This document shows, in pieces, positions 51,119 through 58,927 of a stretch of 64,000 nucleotides of DNA (its first letter is position 1; each line of letters opens with the position of its first letter). The DNA comes from Candidatus Thorarchaeota archaeon (GTDB taxonomy: Archaea > Asgardarchaeota > Thorarchaeia > Thorarchaeales > Thorarchaeaceae): NCBI GenBank assembly GCA_008080745.1, contig SHMX01000005.1:157515-221514 (forward strand), written 5' to 3'. The notes below the pieces were generated by a model. It ran no database searches. It saw nothing but the letters and a program-made list of their open reading frames with translations, and was not told the DNA's origin. The position numbers and the translations under genes were made by a program.

Positions 51119-52495
51119 TCAAAGCTTCTTCATGGTTTCCTCTACCACTGATTTCGCCAGTACAAGAATTTCATGGGTTCTTGCCTTGTTAGCTGCCTCA
51201 CAGGTGATACGAATGATTGGTTCTGTCCCTGAGGGTCGTACGAGAAGCCATCCATCCTCAAGAACTATTCCTAGTCCATCTACAGTTAGAACCTCAACAA
51301 CATCGCCCATTGATTTAGGTAAATATTCAGAGAGTTGTTCCATCGCTTCCTCTTTCTGATCATTAGGACAAGGCACTTTTGTTTTTTCAAGGGGATAGAC
51401 TGGAATCTCTGCAATAAGCTCACCGAATGCTTTTCCTGTTTCAGCCATACTTTCAAGAATCTTGCAAATTGCTAAGAATGGCTCAGGTGCAAGATGGAAC
51501 TCGGGAAAGATAAAGACTCCACAGGCCTCGCCTCCCATAATCGCCTTTTCCTCCTTGATTTTCACTGCGACTTGGATGTCACCGACAGGAGTTCGGATTG
51601 TCTTTCCACCCGCTCTTTGAACAGTTTCATCAAGGACCTTTGAACTGTCCACAGTGGTGACAATTGTCTTATTCGATTCCTCTCTAAGATAGCTCTTAGC
51701 AATCAGAGCAATGGTTCGGTCTCCCCGAACAACCTCTCCTGTTTTTGTCACAAAAACAACTCGGTCCGAATCGCCGTCGTGCGCAATTCCCAAATCAGCC
51801 CCTGTCTTCTGGATGAGTTGAATTAGGTCTGTTAGTGATTCTTCTTCAGGTTCAGATTTTCTTCCAGGAAAATGACCATCAAGTTGACTATTTATGCTGA
51901 CTACTTTACATCCCAATTCTTGCATCAGGTATGGAGTTAGCACACAGGCAGCACCATTACCAGGATCAACTATCACCTTGTATCTCTTAGACCTGATCAG
52001 GTCTGCTCTGCACTGGTTGAGTAAGCGTGAGATATGCTGACTTACTAGGTTTGGAATCATGGATTCTTTTCCGAGTTGGTCCCAGTCTGCCACCAAGTAT
52101 TCTTTGGAATGGTATATCCGTTCCAATTCGGACTCGATATCCTGTGTGAGACCCATGCTATCAGCACCCCAGAACTTGACTCCTGTGTATTCCGGTGGAT
52201 TATGAGAAGCTGTCACCATCAGGCCCGCATCATATCCAAGCTCTCTGGTCATCAATGCCAAAGTTGGTGTAGGGATTATTCCTGTGCGTACCACATTCAC
52301 CCCGGTTGACAACAATCCCGCTGAAAGAGCATCTGCAATCATCAGTCCGGTAATTCTAGCATCTCTTGCAATCAAGACGGTACCTCTTTTCAGATAGGTG
52401 CCAAGCGATTTACCCAAACGCATTGCCATCTCTACATCGAACTCTGTTCCGTATACCTTTCGGACTCCGGTCGTTCCAAAGAGCTTCTTAGTCAT
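51119..52495 (-). CDS. glmM: Phosphoglucosamine mutase/phosphomannomutase (GlmM-type)
   Basis: This 458-residue alpha-D-phosphohexomutase has the phosphoserine loop VTASHNPPEYTGVKFWG (Ser97), the metal loop AHDGDSDRVVF, the sugar-binding GGEACGVFIFPE and the phosphate-binding VRPSGTEPIIRI. These four loops define the family. G-G-E-A-C-G rather than G-G-E-x-S-G is a small variation. Archaeal members interconvert GlcN-6-P and GlcN-1-P or mannose phosphates. Near the bsh genes, a role in making UDP-GlcNAc for BshA is attractive but inferred. ATG 52495 is chosen; an in-frame GTG lies nine bases upstream. Confidence 0.88.
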   Translation of the reverse strand: MTKKLFGTTGVRKVYGTEFDVEMAMRLGKSLGTYLKRGTVLIARDARITGLMIADALSAGLLSTGVNVVRTGIIPTPTLALMTRELGYDAGLMVTASHNPPEYTGVKFWGADSMGLTQDIESELERIYHSKEYLVADWDQLGKESMIPNLVSQHISRLLNQCRADLIRSKRYKVIVDPGNGAACVLTPYLMQELGCKVVSINSQLDGHFPGRKSEPEEESLTDLIQLIQKTGADLGIAHDGDSDRVVFVTKTGEVVRGDRTIALIAKSYLREESNKTIVTTVDSSKVLDETVQRAGGKTIRTPVGDIQVAVKIKEEKAIMGGEACGVFIFPEFHLAPEPFLAICKILESMAETGKAFGELIAEIPVYPLEKTKVPCPNDQKEEAMEQLSEYLPKSMGDVVEVLTVDGLGIVLEDGWLLVRPSGTEPIIRITCEAANKARTHEILVLAKSVVEETMKKL

Positions 52496-52599
52496 AGTGC
52501 CCACAATTTACTACTCAAAATTTCTCCATGAAAAATCTATCTACTGATAGGCAAAATATCTCTATATGTGGTTTTTCTTATTCTTTGCCCGGTGTTCTC

Positions 52600-53391
52600 A
52601 TGCCATACTTTGAGTACAATGGATTGAAGTTACATTATCTTGACGTTGATGAACGAGAAGACAAATACAATGGTATACCAATGGTGTTGGTCCATGGAGC
52701 TGGTTCCTATCATGTCATTTGGACTCTACAGATTGAGGAGTTTGCAAAAAGTCATCGAGTCATTGCCTTAGACTTATCTAACCACGGCTTATCCGATGAT
52801 AATGATGATCCCGCTGATATTCACGACTATGCCAAAGAAGTTGCAGCTCTTGTCCGTCATGTAGGTCTAGATAAGTATGTACTTGTTGGTCATAGTATGG
52901 GTGGTGGTGTTGTGATGTCGTATGGTCTGCAACAAGACCTACCCCAACCAACCGCTATGGTGTTGGTTAGTACTCGACCCGACCTGAAGATTCGTAATCT
53001 AGCTGTGGGTTTAGTCATAGAGGCAGTTGAGGACACATTCAATCTTCTGCGAGGACGAATCTCCAAACACAAGACTCGTGAATACGAGATTCGATCTCTT
53101 GAGGGAGAGATGAAGGAGAAGCGACCAAAAATGATGTCACGGGATCTAAAGGCCTGTGATATATTTGATGTGACCGAGCAACTTTCTGAGATTCAAGTTC
53201 CAATCCTTGTTGTATGTGGTGATGAGGATAATATCATGCCACTTGATGAAGTAGAAGAATACGAGGTACTGTTCCCAGATGCTGAAATTATGGTTGTTAA
53301 CAAGTCTGATCACAATCCCATGGTGGAACAGCCAGAGCAGTTCAATCAGATTTTAGCAGATTTTCTTAAATTGGTGGAATCTGAAATATAA
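52600..53391 (+). CDS. Alpha/beta-fold hydrolase
   Basis: This 263-residue serine hydrolase has the oxyanion-hole segment PMVLVHGAGSYHVIW, the nucleophile elbow LVGHSMGGGV, the acid in VVCGDEDNIMPLDE and the histidine in VNKSDHNPMVEQPEQF. The triad Ser-Asp-His is complete. The substrate cannot be predicted; family members include esterases and lactonases. GGTG at 52591-52594 favours ATG 52600 over the longer frame from 52528, whose first residues look unlike the family. It is divergent from glmM. Confidence 0.9.
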   Translation: MPYFEYNGLKLHYLDVDEREDKYNGIPMVLVHGAGSYHVIWTLQIEEFAKSHRVIALDLSNHGLSDDNDDPADIHDYAKEVAALVRHVGLDKYVLVGHSMGGGVVMSYGLQQDLPQPTAMVLVSTRPDLKIRNLAVGLVIEAVEDTFNLLRGRISKHKTREYEIRSLEGEMKEKRPKMMSRDLKACDIFDVTEQLSEIQVPILVVCGDEDNIMPLDEVEEYEVLFPDAEIMVVNKSDHNPMVEQPEQFNQILADFLKLVESEI

Positions 53392-53405
53392 TACACAAGT
53401 TTGTA

Positions 53406-53423
53406 TTAAGCTCGCGAAAGCTT
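53406..53423 (+). terminator. Possible terminator after the hydrolase gene
   Basis: TAAGCT and AGCTTA form a six-base stem around CGCGAA, 15 bases after the stop. The stem is short and no strong T run follows, so this is tentative. Confidence 0.3.
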
Positions 53424-53460
53424 ATTAGTTGCTGTCCCTTCTAAAATCGCTGGAGAACAC

Positions 53461-53529
53461 TTGCCAATTCCTAAGGATTCGGCTCTTGTGTTTGTGGATA
53501 TAGCTTTCATCCGTCCAACCAATAATTAA
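53461..53529 (+). CDS. Possible 22-residue leader ORF before the GTPase gene
   Basis: A TTG start has GGAG five bases upstream and a TATA-like CTTATTAG about 35 bases upstream. The frame encodes MPIPKDSALVFVDIAFIRPT plus NN and ends at a TAA 13 bases before the GTPase GTG. Such a short ORF could be chance; its spacing before the GTPase makes it worth noting. Confidence 0.25.
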   Translation: MPIPKDSALVFVDIAFIRPTNN

Positions 53530-53542
53530 ACGAGGCGTTCAC

Positions 53543-54085
53543 GTGAGTAGTAGCTATGATTTCCTGTTCAAGGTAGTGGTGCTAGGGGAAGGCGCAGTGG
53601 GTAAGACTGCTATTGTTACACGCTTCTCTCATGGTTTCTTCCGTACCGATTACAAGACTACTATTGGTTCTCAATTTGCAGTCAAGAATCTAGAGATTCC
53701 TAGTGGGAAAAATGATTCCCTTACAGTGAAATTGCAAATATGGGATGTTGCAGGCCAGTCTCGTTTTCAAATCCTACGTCCCATGTATTACCGTGGGTCC
53801 AGTGGTGGTATCCTTGTCTATGATGTGAGCCGACGGAGGACCTTCATTGTCCTTGAGGAATGGCTAGAAGAGTTAGAAAAGGCTCTTGGTAAGAAGATTC
53901 CTCTGGTACTTGTTGCCAACAAGACTGACTTACCTGATCGTGTTGTTGATCCTGCAGAAGGTAAGGAATTTGCAGAACGTCACGATATGCCTTATGTCGA
54001 ATCAAGCGCAAAGACGGGACAGGGGATAGTGGATATCTTCGAGCAACTGGCTAAGACTCTTGTTGAAGAACGAACTACAGAATGA
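53543..54085 (+). CDS. Rab/Ras-like small GTPase
   Basis: This 180-residue Ras-superfamily GTPase has all five boxes: G1 GEGAVGKT (15-22), switch I threonine in YKTTIG, G3 WDVAGQ (67-72), G4 NKTD (126-129) and G5 SSAKTG (154-159). The pattern F-L-F-K-V-V-V-L-G-E-G-A-V-G-K-T and the T-T-I-G-x-x-F effector region are Rab-like, as in the many small GTPases of Asgard archaea. D-V-A-G-Q replaces the usual D-T-A-G-Q. There is no C-terminal cysteine for prenylation, so membrane binding would need another route. The start is GTG with CGAGGCG upstream. Confidence 0.94.
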   Translation: MSSSYDFLFKVVVLGEGAVGKTAIVTRFSHGFFRTDYKTTIGSQFAVKNLEIPSGKNDSLTVKLQIWDVAGQSRFQILRPMYYRGSSGGILVYDVSRRRTFIVLEEWLEELEKALGKKIPLVLVANKTDLPDRVVDPAEGKEFAERHDMPYVESSAKTGQGIVDIFEQLAKTLVEERTTE

Positions 54086-54227
54086 GTCTAGGATTGTAAC
54101 AATTCTGATTGCAAATCTTTTCATATTAATTGATACTGTTTTAGACAGGATGCTTTCTCGGATATCTGCGTGCTTTCATGTTGTGCCCTAACTCATATCA
54201 GGGAGTTATGCTTATGCAATATCGAAA

Positions 54228-54809
54228 ATGACAAATCCTGATGAGTACTATCCGGTAAACACTCTTCCCGCCTTGGCATGGGCACTAAATCTCTACTTCA
54301 AAAAGGGTGCTCCTTTCAAAGAATCCCGAATCATCGAAATGATTCTTCCTGCTGATAAGCACAAAGAGAAACTAAAGACGAAAGCTGTCCATGAGATTGC
54401 TGTCTGGATTGCAGATAAGCAGGTCTATGCCAGAGCAAGATGCCCGTACGATAAAAAATGTAGTTTCAATTCCGAACGAATTCTTGCAAAGAATCGGGAG
54501 GAACTCAAATCCCTTCCATGGGATAAGATTGATCAGACAAAGTATTACCCAATACTCCGAAAATGGCTCTTGGCATTAGATTTTGACTATATCACTCTTA
54601 TCAGAGCCTTGGCTGTTGTATGCGATAAAAAGGTCCAATTACCTCTTGAAACTAAATATGGGCGAACATTCAAAAAATTCAACGAATATCGAAGCTACAG
54701 GTTTCCTGAGGATGCAAAACCGGATAATATGCCTCGTTTCTTGGAAGAGGTTCTTGTCAGAGTGGGCTTTTGGATTCAATCGGCTGCTGAAGTGGATGCT
54801 CTCAAGTAG
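54228..54809 (+). CDS. Protein of unknown function, 193 residues
   Basis: This soluble, basic protein of 193 residues has many aromatic residues and a few cysteines (ARCPYDKKCSF near residue 80). No known motif is visible. Composition and length are gene-like, and a clear terminator follows 38 bases after the stop. It starts with ATG 142 bases after the GTPase gene, probably from its own promoter. Whether it works with the GTPase is unknown. Confidence 0.7.
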   Translation: MTNPDEYYPVNTLPALAWALNLYFKKGAPFKESRIIEMILPADKHKEKLKTKAVHEIAVWIADKQVYARARCPYDKKCSFNSERILAKNREELKSLPWDKIDQTKYYPILRKWLLALDFDYITLIRALAVVCDKKVQLPLETKYGRTFKKFNEYRSYRFPEDAKPDNMPRFLEEVLVRVGFWIQSAAEVDALK

Positions 54810-54846
54810 ATATCAGATATACTCAACAGGATATTTTGAAATATAT

Positions 54847-54880
54847 AGTGGGGGAGGGTCCCCCACTCACACAAAATTTT
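54847..54880 (+). terminator. Terminator of the 54228-54809 gene
   Basis: AGTGGGGG (54847-54854) and CCCCCACT (54860-54867) form a perfect eight-base stem with loop AGGGT, followed by an AT-rich stretch. Confidence 0.65.
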
Positions 54881-55430
54881 CGTTACCTCAAAGATTGTTA
54901 CTAGTTAATTTCGAACTCCAAGTATACTATATTTTCAGACAATATAAAGGAGATATTCAGAAGATAAACCAACAGAACCGTGCCTGGGAGGCTCTAGGGT
55001 CATTATACAGGGGATATAAATATGTAATGTGACCATAACAATAGTTGACGGTAACAAACATTAACTTTTTTTCAATCTCACTATTATTATGTTTCCACAG
55101 ATTTACTTGGTTACAATCAAAACTTCAAATTATTTGAAATACTGACTCAGAAAGTACGAGATGATTACTTAATACTGATTTTTCATTAATTGTTAATGCC
55201 ACCACTTCAAAAAAATAGAGATGCCGTGAACCCAATGGTTCACGGTTGTATTTGTTACCAAGGTGGATCCTCAGGATCCCCGGGTGAGTTCCTTAACTTC
55301 ATGTTAATCAAGGAACTACATCTCTCGAAAACAGAGGAAACAGTGAGTCCGAATTTCGTATGGTAGATCGATTGTTCGGATTATTTCGCTAATTTCGGAA
55401 TTGTTTCCGAAGTCATATGGAGGGTGGAAT
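54881..55430. other. Long intergenic region with several hairpins and one small ORF
   Basis: After about 340 AT-rich bases without visible features, three inverted repeats follow close together: CCGTGAACC-CAAT-GGTTCACGG (55224-55245), GGATCC-TCA-GGATCC (near 55265-55279), and GTTCCTT paired with AAGGAAC around a 15-base loop (near 55289-55317). They overlap the small open frame at 55226-55366. The region could hold a structured RNA, an operator region or a small gene. Confidence 0.45.
55226..55366 (+). CDS. Possible 46-residue small protein
   Basis: A GTG-started frame encodes MNPMVHGCICYQGGSSGSPG followed by EFLNFMLIKELHLSKTEETV and SPNFVW. Codon composition is gene-like, and the region is less AT-rich than its surroundings. 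No good ribosome site is seen, and the start lies inside a perfect hairpin. Without homologues this could be chance, or the DNA could encode an RNA. Confidence 0.3.
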   Translation: MNPMVHGCICYQGGSSGSPGEFLNFMLIKELHLSKTEETVSPNFVW

Positions 55431-56120
55431 TTGAAACAAGCTGTACAGATCGTACCGTTAGAGTCTGAAAATGAAGCAATCATTCGTTCTTTGGTCTGGC
55501 AAAGACGATGCAACTATCTAGTTCTCGTCCATGACCATGAATTACGTGAACTCGCTCTGAATATAAAGGGTGAATTCGATAGCTTGGCGGACACCACAAC
55601 CTGTCAAGTACAACCTTTCGATTATCATGATATTCTGGCCAATCTATTGGAGATAGCTCTGATATATCGTGATTATGATCTTCATTTCTCTCCATGCACA
55701 AAGAATCAGATCATGGTTGTAGCTTTTAGCATGGCGGCTCAATTCTCCAATAGTAGGTTGCATTTGCTATCTCAACAATCCACCCACAGCAAACTGCCAG
55801 TTCAGATTCTTGACCTCACGCTTGTTACACGTCAGAAGCTTACCGAACCAAAAAAGAATATTCTTAAGCAGCTTCTAGATGAATGTGGTGGGCACGTTAA
55901 GTCGCTCAGAGAGTTAGGAACCCGTGCTGAACTAGCTGCATCCTCTATCTCAGAACACATCCGTGATCTCATTGAAGCAGGATATGTGCAAGTTAAAAGA
56001 ACGGGTAGAACAAAGACGACATGGATTACTCAATTAGGTAAAGTCATTCTCCGTATCGCACAGCAATGGCAGGATAATGATATGACATGGGACGCAAAGA
56101 GATTTCATCAGATATGTTAG
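55431..56120 (+). CDS. CARF-like N-terminal domain fused to winged helix, transcriptional regulator (HFX_2341/Csa3-like)
   Basis: This 229-residue protein has a Rossmann-like N-terminal half starting QAVQIVPLESENEAIIRSLV and containing LHFSPCTKNQIMVVAFSMAA, which corresponds to the G-x-K/T-K-containing strand-helix of CARF domains. The C-terminal wHTH has ILKQLLDECGGHVKSLRELG, ASSISEHIRDLIEAGYVQVK and a wing. The arrangement matches Csa3 and the haloarchaeal HFX_2341 (DUF6293) proteins, thought to bind a small ligand and regulate transcription. No CRISPR genes are near. GGAGGG at 55419-55424 sets the TTG 55431 start. The downstream gene overlaps its end by 34 bases. Confidence 0.7.
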   Translation: MKQAVQIVPLESENEAIIRSLVWQRRCNYLVLVHDHELRELALNIKGEFDSLADTTTCQVQPFDYHDILANLLEIALIYRDYDLHFSPCTKNQIMVVAFSMAAQFSNSRLHLLSQQSTHSKLPVQILDLTLVTRQKLTEPKKNILKQLLDECGGHVKSLRELGTRAELAASSISEHIRDLIEAGYVQVKRTGRTKTTWITQLGKVILRIAQQWQDNDMTWDAKRFHQIC

Positions 56121-57715
56121 AACGATGGCTAGAGGATATTCAGGACACAATAAAGCAACGATTCAATATCGCTACCAAAGCCCCTCCCAAAATCGTCGTT
56201 AAGGATGAACTTGAGAATAGTCTTGATTCTCTATGGAATATAACGTTTGATGATAACATTGTAGAAATTCCTAAAATCATAGAAGACGATAAGCAATTCA
56301 TCCGAGCGGTATTGGCACGAGAGTTATTCTTTCAATCAATTCAATCTCATGTAACCAATCATGAAGCAGCTTTTCACCTCTCAGCAGCATTTGCAATAGA
56401 ATATCTAGATGATCCGTCTGACTGGTTCTCAATCTGGGAGAACAAGTGTCCTCTAACAGCCACCTCTCGTCGGACTTGGTATTGTCCTTCGATGACTTTT
56501 CGACTTCTTCAAAAATTATCGGATGGAGATTATCTAGATGAATTAATGGATTCTATTCTGTTGATGTCAAGGTATGGAATCAAGTTCTCTGATGAGGATT
56601 GGAAGCTGTTTTTACATAGATTCCTCAGAAACTACTCCACACCGCTTACCTCTGCTGAAATTACAATAGTAGATGCACTGATGCGTAATCCCGATTCCAC
56701 TAAAGCCGATATTGCCGAGCGTGCAAATATATCTCCTGTTTGGGTCAGCACCCTAATTGCTGCAATGAAGAAACGTCACCAATTGCGAGAATTTGAGTCA
56801 ATTGTGTTTTCAAGGGTTGGAATTCGTGTTTTTCAGATTGTTCTTGAACCCAAAAATGCGACACAAAACGACTGTGAAAAATCACTTCAATGGTGTCCTT
56901 ACCTCTATACTTCTAATGCTATTGTGACTGGAAAACGAGGTCTTTTTGCTACCTTGGCGATTCCTGATAATCCCCAAAATATTCGTGACCTGCATAAATT
57001 CATTCAGATAGTGAAGCAGTCGGGTATTTTGATCAATGTTTTTGAGCGAAACAGGTCTGCCAGAATATTCAATCTTGGTACCTACGAACCTAATGAAGGA
57101 ATATGGAAAATCGATTGGAATGCCATATCTCTCGAGGCCGATTTATTACAACGGGATGAGTGGGCACCGGTCTTCCCTCTAGTTACTCAAGATGCTCCAA
57201 AACGGGCGAAATTGGACAAGCGAGATGTTCGCTTGCTCTCTGCTTTTCAGAAAGGATTTCGAACAATTCGTGAGTTACGTGCCGAAATCAGAGGTCGTTC
57301 GGCGGATATAACATCACGACTAAATCGTCTACGGTCTGAAGATGTAATTCGTCGGATATGGGAGATTCATCATATTGGACTTAATGAGGGCGGACTAGTT
57401 GTTTCAAATGATTCCAAAACAAGTTCTATCTGTGCTGCTTTATCCCTTCGTTTACCGCTTGCATATGTTGATTTTGATACACAAGATAGATTGTTAATGC
57501 GGACCTTTCTTCCCCAAGGGGGAATCAATGGATTTGCAAGATCTCTAGCAAACCTGAGTCCCCCTCCAGAAATACATGTTCTGGGACAACGATACCACGG
57601 TGCATATCGTATAGAGAAATGGATTGATGATTGGGACCCGGAAACTGCCGCATGGATGCCAACGAAGATTGATCGATCCGAATGGTTTGATTGTCTAGAA
57701 GCGCTTATTTCCTAG
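56087..57715 (+). CDS. Two-HTH regulator-like protein overlapping the CARF-like gene
   Basis: This 542-residue protein has one HTH near residues 190-235 (TIVDALMRNPDSTKADIAER, NISPVWVSTLIAAMKKR), followed by an alpha/beta region resembling Lrp/AsnC-type regulators. A second HTH lies near 375-425 (DVRLLSAFQKGFRTIRELRA, SADITSRLNRLRSEDVIRRI), with another alpha/beta stretch after it. The N-terminal 180 residues are of unknown type. The gene overlaps the CARF-like gene by 34 bases in a different frame, so they are likely translated from one message. An internal ATG at 56114 would reduce the overlap to seven bases. Confidence 0.72.
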   Translation: MGRKEISSDMLERWLEDIQDTIKQRFNIATKAPPKIVVKDELENSLDSLWNITFDDNIVEIPKIIEDDKQFIRAVLARELFFQSIQSHVTNHEAAFHLSAAFAIEYLDDPSDWFSIWENKCPLTATSRRTWYCPSMTFRLLQKLSDGDYLDELMDSILLMSRYGIKFSDEDWKLFLHRFLRNYSTPLTSAEITIVDALMRNPDSTKADIAERANISPVWVSTLIAAMKKRHQLREFESIVFSRVGIRVFQIVLEPKNATQNDCEKSLQWCPYLYTSNAIVTGKRGLFATLAIPDNPQNIRDLHKFIQIVKQSGILINVFERNRSARIFNLGTYEPNEGIWKIDWNAISLEADLLQRDEWAPVFPLVTQDAPKRAKLDKRDVRLLSAFQKGFRTIRELRAEIRGRSADITSRLNRLRSEDVIRRIWEIHHIGLNEGGLVVSNDSKTSSICAALSLRLPLAYVDFDTQDRLLMRTFLPQGGINGFARSLANLSPPPEIHVLGQRYHGAYRIEKWIDDWDPETAAWMPTKIDRSEWFDCLEALIS

Positions 57716-57806
57716 ACTGGGGTCGCAAATAGCTCCCAAAAACTTGGACAATACTAGACAGAATCTGATAGGTGTTTATTTAGGCTTATACAGAATAAAG
57801 GTCTGG

Positions 57807-57896
57807 TTGAATGACACAGAATCCCTGACCAGGACAGAGGCAGTTCCAGTGCCGTTTCTGGGCGGACAAAGCTCTGGTGTCTACGTTTGTCCATGA
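57807..57896 (+). CDS. Possible 29-residue small protein or small RNA region
   Basis: In the 231-base gap before a convergent gene, a TTG-started frame encodes MNDTESLTRTEAVPVPFLGG followed by QSSGVYVCP. The stretch is more GC-rich than the surrounding DNA. A TATA-like TTTATTTAGGCTTATACA lies just upstream and a hairpin lies downstream at 57913-57935, as expected for a short transcript. A non-coding RNA is an equal possibility. Confidence 0.25.
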   Translation: MNDTESLTRTEAVPVPFLGGQSSGVYVCP

Positions 57897-57912
57897 AACA
57901 ATGAACGGTGGA

Positions 57913-57942
57913 ATGGCAGTATTTTACACTGCCATCTTATTC
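57913..57942. terminator. Hairpin between the two-HTH gene and zinc-ribbon gene
   Basis: ATGGCAGT (57913-57920) and ACTGCCAT (57928-57935) form a perfect eight-base stem with loop ATTTTAC, followed by CTTATTCT. It lies just before the stop of the minus-strand gene at 57947. Confidence 0.55.
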
Positions 57943-57946
57943 TGAT

Positions 57947-58927
57947 TTAGCTAGCAATCTCTTCTTCCTCTCCTAAGGTTACAGCCTTACGAAAGAATTG
58001 AAGGGCAAAGGCCAGCATTCCCAATCCAAATGTAGCACCAAATAATGTGGGGAATATTATATTTCCAAAAACGATAATTCCCAAGTAGACCAACACCAAG
58101 GCAATTCCTCCTCCAACTACAAGGTGAAGGATTCCTCCGGTAAATACCATAGCTCGAAATGCAATCTTTCGTGGAAATGAAAGCGTGACGATTCTTCCTG
58201 ATGCTCCGTCTATCATTGCATGATATGTGCGAACAGAATATTTGTATCTGATATACCAAATAGGGATGTGAACCAGAAAGACTGCTGGTATGCTAAGATC
58301 TACATCAAACTCTTTGATTTCATCTACTTCCTCGTAGGCCTCAGCTCGAAGGATCTTATCCATCATCTTCTTAGCATCTATTATTGCAGTTTCACGTTCA
58401 ACTTGGATAGGTTGTAGATTTCCCCGAGTTTCTAAGACAAGATCTTTGTCAAAATATTCCTTTCTCTTTGTGGGAATCATATAGGTCTCTAATTGTTCAG
58501 GAATATCTTTGGTTGCAGGAACAAAGATATCTTCCTCCATGTTAAATTTACCAGCTTCAGAAACCGTCTTCCATCCCATTTTTGTTAGCCCTGCGCTATC
58601 TCCAAAATTTGGTATCTTTTGTTCTCCTTTGTATTCCCCTTTAGCCTCTACTTCCACTACCCAGAATGGCCAATACACAAGCTCGCTCTCAATAATCTCT
58701 GCCTTTTCTTCAATATCGTCAGGCGAGCCTAGTTGTTTTGCCGCCCAACTGAATGTCTTCTCACGTATGGCTTCGAGGTTGAATTGAAGCTTCATCAAAT
58801 AACTCTCTTTGATTATTTCTCCAGTTCGTACCTGAACAGTTGTTCCGCAATATGAGCAGACAACGGTATTGCTTTGTTCTGGTATGTTAATGTTACCTGC
58901 ACAATGAGGACAAGATATCTTACTCAT
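57947..58927 (-). CDS. Zinc-ribbon membrane protein (paralogue 1)
   Basis: This 326-residue protein opens with a Cys4 zinc ribbon (ISCPHCAGNI, TVVCSYCGTTV). A soluble part follows with WPFWVVEVEAKGEYKGEQ and IPIWYIRYKYSVRTYHAMID, then two or three membrane helices near the C-terminus. The architecture is shared with the upstream gene, although overall identity is low. The middle resembles domains of bacterial and archaeal zinc-ribbon membrane proteins of unknown function. Its ATG overlaps the stop of the upstream paralogue by four bases. Confidence 0.75.
   Translation of the reverse strand: MSKISCPHCAGNINIPEQSNTVVCSYCGTTVQVRTGEIIKESYLMKLQFNLEAIREKTFSWAAKQLGSPDDIEEKAEIIESELVYWPFWVVEVEAKGEYKGEQKIPNFGDSAGLTKMGWKTVSEAGKFNMEEDIFVPATKDIPEQLETYMIPTKRKEYFDKDLVLETRGNLQPIQVERETAIIDAKKMMDKILRAEAYEEVDEIKEFDVDLSIPAVFLVHIPIWYIRYKYSVRTYHAMIDGASGRIVTLSFPRKIAFRAMVFTGGILHLVVGGGIALVLVYLGIIVFGNIIFPTLFGATFGLGMLAFALQFFRKAVTLGEEEEIAS

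Noticed and set aside
56087-56120. Frameshift between the CARF-like gene and the two-HTH gene
   Set aside because: Both proteins have complete domain ends and starts. A 34-base overlap, or seven bases with the internal ATG, is normal for coupled genes.
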